Assembly: GCA_020631395.1 (NCBI GenBank)
Contig: JAHDHI010000006.1
Location: 1-43,053 of the forward strand
DNA: 43,053 nucleotides
From: Bizionia sp.
Lineage (GTDB): Bacteria > Bacteroidota > Bacteroidia > Flavobacteriales > Flavobacteriaceae
Reading direction: 5' to 3'
Part shown: piece by piece, positions 36,968 through 43,053 of the stretch
Position numbering within the stretch: position 1 is the first letter of the stretch
Layout: every line of letters begins with the position of its first letter
Translations under genes and position numbers: made by a program
Notes under the pieces: model-generated
Seen by the model: only the letters and a program-made list of their open reading frames with translations
Told to the model about the DNA's origin: nothing
Database searches by the model: none

Positions 36968-39779
36968 TATGCTGCTAATACTTCGTTAAGTTCGTTAATG
37001 ATATCCTTCATCTGCTTACCAAATAATTGGTGCATTTTCCCTTTTCCTCCTTTTGCATCAAAAGGTGTGTAATCTAAATCATCTATTTCTATATGATAAC
37101 TACTCACAACGTGGTCTTTTATCATTCGTAACCAGTCTAATTGTTCTTTTGTAAAACGGTTGTGTTGTCCTGCGTTTTGCTTAAAAATCCAAGTTTTAAA
37201 ATTGTTTTCTATGGTTTTGTCGTAGGCTTTTAATTCGCTATCTATTCCACAAGCTCTTCTAATTAAAGATACCAACGCAGTTAATTCGTCTTTGGGTTGT
37301 TTACTTTTTACGTCTTCTAAAGTTGCATACGCATTCCAAACATAATCAGGTGCTAATAATGGTTTTTCTAATTGTAGTTTTTCCATCACATCTTTTATCA
37401 TTTTAAACGTAATGTCTCTGCGATTGTAAGGTTGATTGTAAAAGATACTCAACGCTTTGATTTCGTCTTTGTTGGTTTCTAAATATTCAGAAAAATCTTT
37501 TACAATTTCCGTTGCTTTATCTACAGAAGTGGTTTCCCATTCGCTTTTTGTAACCGTATCTATGTTTACGCTATCAATAATTTGTTCGTGTTGTTTACGA
37601 ACATTATCCAAATAGCCATTTAACTCTCCATTAAATGTTTTGCTTGCTTCTAAAATCAATTGTTCTTGAGCTTCCTTTTTAGCTTCTTCGATTAAAGCAG
37701 GTGTTTGGTCTTCAACAGGAATTTTGTCAATCTCAATTTGTGCTTTGGTTTCAATTTCGTCTTGGTCGAAAGCTGTAATTAATTTTTTGGTTATTTGTTT
37801 TAAGTTTTTACCACCAGAAAATTCCAACAATCTATTTTTTTCCTTTTCTGTAATTTGTTTTTCTAAACGAATTAATCGGTTGGCTAAAGACAAAAACAAA
37901 TCTTCGTCTGCAACTCCCATTGTTATTGCACCCAATAAATCTTTCATTGGCACAGATTTTTTACGCTCTAAAGGTCTGCTGTCTGTTTTTTTAGATTTGG
38001 TGGCACCCACAGCATCTACAATTACGAAATGCGTTTTTGTTTTGGCAGTTTTAGTTACTAACTGTAAAGAATCACTATTAATCGTTCGTGTTCCACGACC
38101 TTTCATTTGTTCAAAATAATTGATGCTTTTTACATCTCGCATAAATAGTAAAACCTCTAAAGGTTTTACGTCTGTTCCTGTCGCAATCATATCAACTGTA
38201 ACTGCAATACGTGGATAATAAGAATTTCTAAAACGATTTAAAACTGATTTTGGATCTTCCTCAATTTTGTATGTTACTTTTTTACAAAAATCATTTCCTT
38301 CGTCAAATTCTTCTCGGATTAATTTTATAATATCGTCTGCGTGACTATCTGTTTTTGCAAATACTAATGTTTTTGGCACTTCGTATTCGCCATTTTCATC
38401 TATACGATTTGGGTAAATAGTTGTTTTTAATGCCTTTTTATATTCACGAATGATGTTTCTAATTTGACTTGGATTGACTACTTTTTTATCTAAATCGTTG
38501 CGTTTATATTCGGTGTCTTCATCTTCTTGTTGCCAACGTTTTTTACGAGTTAGTTTATCTCGTCTATCTACAAACCAACCTGCTTTAATAGTTTCTCCTT
38601 TTTGAGAAATTTCTGTTTCAATGGTGTACACATCATAAGGTACATTTACACCATCTGTTACAGACTCTTCATAAGTATATTGGCTCACTACATTTTCATT
38701 AAAAAAACCGAAGGTTCTTTTATCTGGTGTTGCAGTTAAACCAATTAAAAAAGCATCAAAATAATCTAGTACTTGTTTCCATAAATTATAAATGGAACGG
38801 TGAGCTTCATCAATGACGATAAAATCAAATTGTTCAATGGGTACTTTTGGTGTGTACTCAACAGGAACAGCCTTGTTTTTTGACATTTTATTTTGAAGCC
38901 AAGAATTTTCGTTTGGATTATCGAGTTCTGCACTTTCGTCTAATTCTTCTCCTTTTAAAATAGAGTAGAGGCGTTGTATAGTTGAAATACAAACTTGACT
39001 ATCAGAAGCAATATAACTTGATGATAATCGCTGAACATTATACAGTTCAGTAAATTTTCGGTTATCGTCATTTGGCTGAAAGGTCATAAACTCCTGTTCC
39101 GCTTGTTCTCCAAGGTTTTTGGTGTCAACCAAAAATAAAATACGTTTTGCATCTGCGTGTTTTAGCAAACGATATACAAATGTTGCAGCTGTAAATGTTT
39201 TTCCAGCTCCAGTTGCCATTTGAATTAAAGCTTTCGGTCTGTTCTTTTTGAAAGAATGTTCCAAATTATTAACTGCTACAATTTGAGCAGGACGCAATCC
39301 TGTTTCATCTAATGCAGGAATTGATAAAAGTCTTTCCCGAAGACTTTTTTCTTTTTTTAACCATTCTGCAATTGTTTCTGGTTTATGAAAACTAAAAACG
39401 TTCCTTCCTCTCGGTTTTGGATCTCGATAATCTGTAAATCTTGTAATTGTTCCTGTGCTTTCATAAACGAAAGGCAAAGGATCGTTATTTAAATATTTTA
39501 ATTTGGCGTTTGCGTAGTTTGAAGATTGTTCCTCAACCACTGTAAGTCTGTGTCCTTCGTCCTCGCGTTTTGCTTCTATAATTCCGACTGGTTTTCGGTC
39601 TACGAAAAAACATAATCGGCAGGTCCAACATCAGTTTGGTATTCACGAACTGCAATTCCTTTGTTTGCAGATAAATCAACTTTCTTTTTAGACTGAACTA
39701 ACCATCCAGCTTCACATAGCATTTCGTCTATTTTATCACGAGCTATTTGTTCAGGATTTTGGTTACTATTTTCAGTCAT
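36967..39779 (-). pseudogene. hsdR: Type I restriction subunit R, frameshifted in its nuclease domain
   Basis: The gene should start at the ATG at 39779, but the frame stops at TAG (39600-39602) after 59 codons. Restoring one T in the T6 run (A6 on the plus strand, 39605-39610) joins it to the main frame and gives a 937-residue protein of normal length. The break falls inside the endonuclease motif, between GPAD (Asp55) and GIIEAK (Glu69, Lys71). The remaining frame from a GTG at 39540 is 857 residues: Walker A MATGAGKT, DEAH in VIDEAHRS, helicase motif QMKGRGTRT and a long C-terminal domain, all intact. It may be a true mutation, a switchable tract or a base-calling error. Translocase parts could still be made from internal starts. 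Confidence 0.88.
39605..39610. other. Homopolymer A6 where the hsdR frame breaks
   Basis: Plus-strand AAAAAA between ACG and CAT. Seven bases would keep hsdR open; six give a stop 3 bases later on the minus strand. It is the only frame defect I see in the operon. Confidence 0.85.
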
Positions 39780-40090
39780 TCACTAGTTTAATTTTTAAGT
39801 TGTTTTTCGGTTGTCAATTTACATTTTTTTCGGCTAACGGAATGTCGAGCGTTAGCAAAAAACAGCTCTTTTGGTTTTTTAAGTTTTGGCTTGTGTGTCG
39901 GCAAAAACCAAATGTGCTATTTGTGCGGCTGGCTTTTTTCGCTTGTAGGTAACTGGCATATAAACCTATTGTGTTTATTTCTCTTATGTTTTTTATCAAA
40001 ACAATATCCATTTTGAACGCTAAACAAAGCTAGTCGTTACCTAAACAAAAACTTTGCGGAAAACCGTAAAAACAAAAAAGCATATCCTAT
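39780..40090. other. Gene-free segment with inverted repeats upstream of hsdR
   Basis: The 386 bases between hsdR and the S41 peptidase gene hold no supported gene. GCTAACG (39833-39839) pairs with CGTTAGC (39850-39856) around a 10-nt loop, and TAGGTAAC (39946-39953) is the exact complement of GTTACCTA (40036-40043), 82 nt away. Such paired GTTA/TAAC segments recall sites between mobile cassettes in Bacteroidota, but a match to a named attachment site is not established. The hsdR promoter must lie here; I see no convincing TAnnTTTG. Confidence 0.5.
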
Positions 40091-40148
40091 CAAAGTTAGT
40101 GAAGTCAATGCATAAAAAAAATACGTAGAAATACGTATTTTTAGTGTA
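40091..40148. repeat. Right flanking direct repeat of the restriction island
   Basis: Partner of the copy at 32227-32285, same orientation, about 7.86 kb apart. It lies directly after the S41 peptidase gene on the minus strand. Confidence 0.75.
40114..40142 (-). terminator. Hairpin terminator downstream of the S41 peptidase gene
   Basis: An 11-bp stem: AAAAATACGTA at 40117-40127 and TACGTATTTTT at 40132-40142, with a GAAA loop as read on the plus strand. The stem begins about 24 nt after the stop codon of the minus-strand gene. Confidence 0.85.
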
Positions 40149-40165
40149 AGAACAATAGCTTGCAA

Positions 40166-41524
40166 CTAATCGTTTGAGACCTTTGTAAGCTCCATTGGCG
40201 AGTCTACCCCCATGAGTTTGATGACGTTTTGATCTTTGTCAAACACAAACTGGATGCGTTCTTTGAGATCGCCTACCTTGAAGGTGTGATTGCCCATGGG
40301 GGTAAGTTCCATCTTACCACCCTTGGATCTCATTTGTCCGTATAGAATGTTGTTGTCTTGGGTGATGGCTATTTGTATGCTGCCTCCTTTGTAGGTACCC
40401 ACGTATTTGGAATGCGCCTTTGTGTTTGCAGTCGCATTGTTATCGGGAATGGAGACAAAGGAAATCAAATGGTCGTAATTGGAAGGGTGGATGCTCCCCG
40501 CGTTCTTTCCTTTTGCGTGTTCCAAAGCCAACAGATAGCCTTTGGAAAATGCTTGTTTGCCTGTGGTTTTAATGTGTGGGATGACGCCTACCTTCTCAAA
40601 GCTGGTCTTGGTTATGGCGTTTATGGTCTCCTCACTGGATACCAGTATGGCAAAGCGGTCGTTTATGCTATGTTGTGAAGCACCATTTCCTGCGCCGGCC
40701 GTGATCTCTCCTATAATTGTGGCCCTTCCCAAATGCTTAAGCATGTAGGCGAAGGATTCTGCGGCAGAAGCCGTATTCGCATTTACCAACACGTATAGTT
40801 TGGTGTCGGGTAGTTTGGTACCCAATACGTTGGGATCGGTAGAGATGCCATAGGTATGATCGTGCAATGTGCAACGATAGTCCGAAAGGTGAATGGGAGA
40901 TTCGCTGTCAAAGAAATAACTGATGTAATAGGCGACCATCTCCTCGAAACCACCACCATTGTTCCTTACGTCCACAATGAGTGCGTCGGTGTTCTTCAAG
41001 GATTCGATGGCACTGGTTATGATGGGTTTTATGGCCTCCAGGTATTTGTGTTGCGTAAAATGCTTGATCTTGAGGTAACCGATGTTGCCTTCCAAGACCT
41101 TGATCTCGCTCAAACCGTAATTGGACCACAATCCGGTTTCGTTTACTTGTATTGGGGCGGTATCGGTCGTAGAGATTTCCCTAGGTGAACGGTATGTCAT
41201 GCTCATGTGCAAATCGCCATCTATGGCTCTCAAATCGCTTTTCAGGGAATCTGCCAATGTTTGCGGATTGACGATGTTGGCATAGTGACCATTCTTGTGT
41301 TTGGTTCGGATGCGATCTACTATTTGGTTGCCTATCTTGGGTGTTACGTGATACCGCTTCACGATGACGTCTATGGAATCTATGATGGTGTTGAGTTCCT
41401 TGGCAGTTACCGGTTTTATGGTGTTTTGCTGTGCGTATGCTGCTTTCGGTGCAAAATACAGTGTGAAAATTACAAGCAATGTTTGCAGCTTGAGGATTGT
41501 CTTGTCTTTGAGATTGATGTTCAT
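40166..41524 (-). CDS. Secreted S41-family (tail-specific type) peptidase
   Basis: A 452-residue exported serine peptidase. The start was set to the ATG at 41524 (MNINLKDKT), which gives a signal peptide ending in FAPKAAYAQ; a longer reading from 41692 would place it internally. A helical N-terminal domain (IDSIDVIVKRYHVTPKIGNQ...) precedes the S41 core: DALIVDVRNNGGGFEEM, the catalytic Ser in NANTASAAESFAYML and GRATIIGEITAGAGN. The last 80 residues form a small beta domain like those appended to many Bacteroidota hydrolases. It lies 73 bp after an AraC regulator on the same strand, which may control it. Confidence 0.9.
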   Translation of the reverse strand: MNINLKDKTILKLQTLLVIFTLYFAPKAAYAQQNTIKPVTAKELNTIIDSIDVIVKRYHVTPKIGNQIVDRIRTKHKNGHYANIVNPQTLADSLKSDLRAIDGDLHMSMTYRSPREISTTDTAPIQVNETGLWSNYGLSEIKVLEGNIGYLKIKHFTQHKYLEAIKPIITSAIESLKNTDALIVDVRNNGGGFEEMVAYYISYFFDSESPIHLSDYRCTLHDHTYGISTDPNVLGTKLPDTKLYVLVNANTASAAESFAYMLKHLGRATIIGEITAGAGNGASQHSINDRFAILVSSEETINAITKTSFEKVGVIPHIKTTGKQAFSKGYLLALEHAKGKNAGSIHPSNYDHLISFVSIPDNNATANTKAHSKYVGTYKGGSIQIAITQDNNILYGQMRSKGGKMELTPMGNHTFKVGDLKERIQFVFDKDQNVIKLMGVDSPMELTKVSND

Positions 41525-41597
41525 GGCAATTGTTTTTTGATTGCCGTAAAGGTAAATGCAACTGGACACCAAAAATAGAATGAGATTAGCCTGTTTC

Positions 41598-42392
41598 TCA
41601 AAATCTCCTATAATCCCTAGGAAGGAAGCCAGTAAGTTGCTTGAAGTTCCTGATGAAATGGCTTTGGTCCGTAAACCCACAATGGAAGGCAATCTGTGAA
41701 AGTGACAAGGACGTGTTCTTGATGAGGTCTATGCTTTTTTCGATCTTCAACTTACGTTGGTATTCTCCCAAGGTACAATGGAAGTACTTTCGGAAATGCT
41801 TGGATATCGTTACCGGGTGTGCACCAACGGACAATGCAATGTCTTTCAATGACAGGACTTCGTTCCATTTGTCATGCAACAATTGCTTGAGTAGAACGAC
41901 CCATCTGGGATGGTTTGCATGAATCTTTGTCTTTTGCTGGGAAACGAGATCCAACAACAGTGTTTGGAGGTTCAGGTAGTTGTTTTGGTCTGGAAGAACC
42001 AATTCCTTCTGCATCTTCAACATCAATGCCTTGGCACTCACATTGTTCTTAATTGCTTCCTTTATGTCTTGTGCATTGAGGTCGTATCTGTGCAGAAAGG
42101 AGTGTTCGATCTCTATGTTGGCACTTTTGGAGGTTGGCGTGGGGGAAATCCATCGGTGACGTTCTTCCGCATGGTAGAAAAAGATGCTGCCTTCCTTTTT
42201 GCTATAGGTGGTTTGATGCCTTGTCTCTGCCTTGCCGCCTTCGAAGACAAAGCAGATGTGAAGGTTTTCATGGTAATGCCATTCCGGATTGTTCTCGCGA
42301 ACGGTGTACAGGGTGTTGGTGATCATGCTGCCTTCAATTTGAAGCCTGTGTATGATCTCTCCGGTATATTCCCCTTTGTTTAGAATGGTCAT
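41598..42392 (-). CDS. AraC-family transcriptional regulator
   Basis: A 264-residue regulator with an N-terminal cupin-like sensing domain (EWHYHENLHICFVFEGGKAE, then EGSIFFYHAEERHRW) and a C-terminal AraC double helix-turn-helix (LSLKDIALSVGAHPVTISKHFRK, then SLSQIAFHCGFTDQSHFIRNFKQLTG). It is probably a one-component activator responding to a small molecule. It precedes the S41 peptidase gene on the same strand and may be its regulator. Confidence 0.92.
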   Translation of the reverse strand: MTILNKGEYTGEIIHRLQIEGSMITNTLYTVRENNPEWHYHENLHICFVFEGGKAETRHQTTYSKKEGSIFFYHAEERHRWISPTPTSKSANIEIEHSFLHRYDLNAQDIKEAIKNNVSAKALMLKMQKELVLPDQNNYLNLQTLLLDLVSQQKTKIHANHPRWVVLLKQLLHDKWNEVLSLKDIALSVGAHPVTISKHFRKYFHCTLGEYQRKLKIEKSIDLIKNTSLSLSQIAFHCGFTDQSHFIRNFKQLTGFLPRDYRRF

Positions 42393-42499
42393 TTATGGAT
42401 GTCCGTTAAAATTCGTGATGGACGATAAAGTTAAGCATTTATATGGGATGTTTTTTTATTTAAGAGAGTATGAGCAATTTGTTTACCATATGTCAAGCT

Positions 42500-42650
42500 T
42501 CATATCCCCAAATTCCAACCGACTATCAATCGTATGGTATTGGTTTTTGCCGTACCGTTGAGGTATCTTGGGACTCTGCCAGTATCTATCAGTCCCAAGT
42601 CGTCCCTTATTTCTAAGGTGATGTCGTTCTTGTCGTTTTTACTTTCTGTT
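42500..42650 (-). pseudogene. Possible C-terminal fragment of a lost gene
   Basis: On the minus strand a frame ending in TGA at 42500 reads KNDKNDITLEIRDDLG and GTAKTNTIRLIVGWNLGI, with alternating hydrophobic residues as in an outer-membrane strand. Its codon choice looks like the neighbouring core genes, while the small gene just upstream is more AT-rich. It has no start of its own outside that gene, so it may be the tail of a gene cut by an insertion. The family is not recognised. Confidence 0.3.
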
Positions 42651-42977
42651 TGTCCATTCAATTTCTTCTCCTTCTTCAATTTCACCAACTTTAAATTTCA
42701 AAATCGCTGTAGCAACTCGTTTAATTTCAGTTTTCCATTCAATCCATTCATTTGATTCCATATTCGCAAAAAATTGAAGTCCACTCGGTTCAACTGATGC
42801 AAGAATTGATTTTTCGTTCTCGTCAAAACTAAACCAATATGGAATTCCGTCTTCTCCTTTTCCGTTTTTTCCAAACCCAATCCAACCAGGCATTTTCTCA
42901 TATACCAAAGGTAGTTTATCCCAAATATCTTCGGGTAAATCGTATCTTATGTTCAAATTGCATTCTTGGTGTTTCAT
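42639..42977 (-). CDS. Small hypothetical protein
   Basis: A 112-residue acidic protein without a signal or membrane segment (DLPEDIWDKLPLVYEKMPGWIGFG, PYWFSFDENEKSILASVEPSGLQFFANM, EWKTEIKRVATAILKFKVGEIE). The Trp-rich beta pattern recalls small immunity-type or cassette proteins, but no family is recognised. The coding sequence is more AT-rich than the AraC and S41 genes, hinting at transfer. Confidence 0.6.
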   Translation of the reverse strand: MKHQECNLNIRYDLPEDIWDKLPLVYEKMPGWIGFGKNGKGEDGIPYWFSFDENEKSILASVEPSGLQFFANMESNEWIEWKTEIKRVATAILKFKVGEIEEGEEIEWTNRK

Positions 42978-43053
42978 TTTTTCAATTGCTAGCTATGTTT
43001 TATAATACTTTAAAAATATCTATTGTCAGCCCAATAACAAATAATCCAATTAA

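Noticed and set aside
39600-39612. Programmed ribosomal frameshift in hsdR
   Set aside because: The zero-frame codons GTT TTT TCG do not fit the X XXY YYZ slippery pattern needed for a -1 shift; a tract-length change or base-calling error is simpler.
39814-40011. 65-codon minus-strand frame in the gene-free segment upstream of hsdR
   Set aside because: It crosses both inverted repeats, has no recognisable motif and looks like a chance frame in intergenic DNA.

Overview
The window looks like a chromosomal segment of a marine-type member of the Flavobacteriaceae (Bacteroidota). Several signs agree: AT-rich DNA, little Shine-Dalgarno signal, promoters of the TTTG-N19/20-TAnnTTTG type, a three-gene B-type succinate dehydrogenase operon, a PorZ-like protein with a type IX secretion C-terminal domain, a SusC/BtuB-like TonB-dependent receptor, a sortilin-like Asp-box protein and a flavobacterial gdhA neighbourhood. 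A Kordia-like genus is possible, but the sequence alone does not settle the genus.

Layout. Positions 1-4.7 kb hold a small secreted cupredoxin-like protein, a stand-alone ACT-domain protein divergent from aspartate kinase (lysC), aminopeptidase P and a Crp/Fnr-family regulator. From 4.8 to 12.5 kb lie a 945-residue secreted Asp-box propeller protein, a lipoprotein, a membrane-anchored 7TM-GAF-AraC regulator and a secreted serine hydrolase built from five 51-residue repeats plus a class C beta-lactamase domain. From 12.7 to 18.7 kb is core metabolism: sdhCAB, an outer-membrane-type protein and gdhA. From 18.8 to 24.9 kb are porZ, recO and a TonB-dependent receptor in an overlapping operon, then recX. 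From 24.9 to 30 kb, mostly on the minus strand, are a cupin-8/JmjC-like protein, bioB, a small membrane protein, a secreted alpha/beta hydrolase, a decayed flotillin C-terminal remnant and a ketoacyl synthase with another possible gene remnant upstream. From 30.3 to 32.2 kb are an unrecognised 209-residue protein, a Coa1-like membrane protein and a 2OG-Fe(II) oxygenase.

From 32.3 to 39.8 kb, on the minus strand, sits a type I restriction-modification module in the unusual order hsdR, X, hsdS, hsdM. Gene X is an unrecognised 552-residue protein with a PD-(D/E)XK-like C-terminal motif, joined to hsdR and hsdS by start/stop overlaps. HsdR itself is broken by a one-base deletion in a homopolymer exactly between its catalytic Asp and its ExK motif. 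The module is bracketed by two imperfect 58-nt direct repeats, each holding a strong hairpin terminator, so it looks like an acquired island inserted between an S41 peptidase gene and the oxygenase gene. The segment upstream of hsdR holds inverted repeats of the kind seen between mobile cassettes.

From 40.2 to 43 kb are an S41 peptidase with its upstream AraC regulator, a possible truncated C-terminal gene fragment and a small hypothetical protein. No tRNA, rRNA, CRISPR array or insertion sequence was recognised.

The best candidate for an undescribed system is the hsdR/X/hsdS/hsdM island. A frameshifted or nuclease-less R translocase together with a co-translated second nuclease-like protein could be a split or switchable type I restriction system. 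That functional idea is inference; the gene order, the overlaps, the frameshift and the flanking repeats are visible in the sequence.
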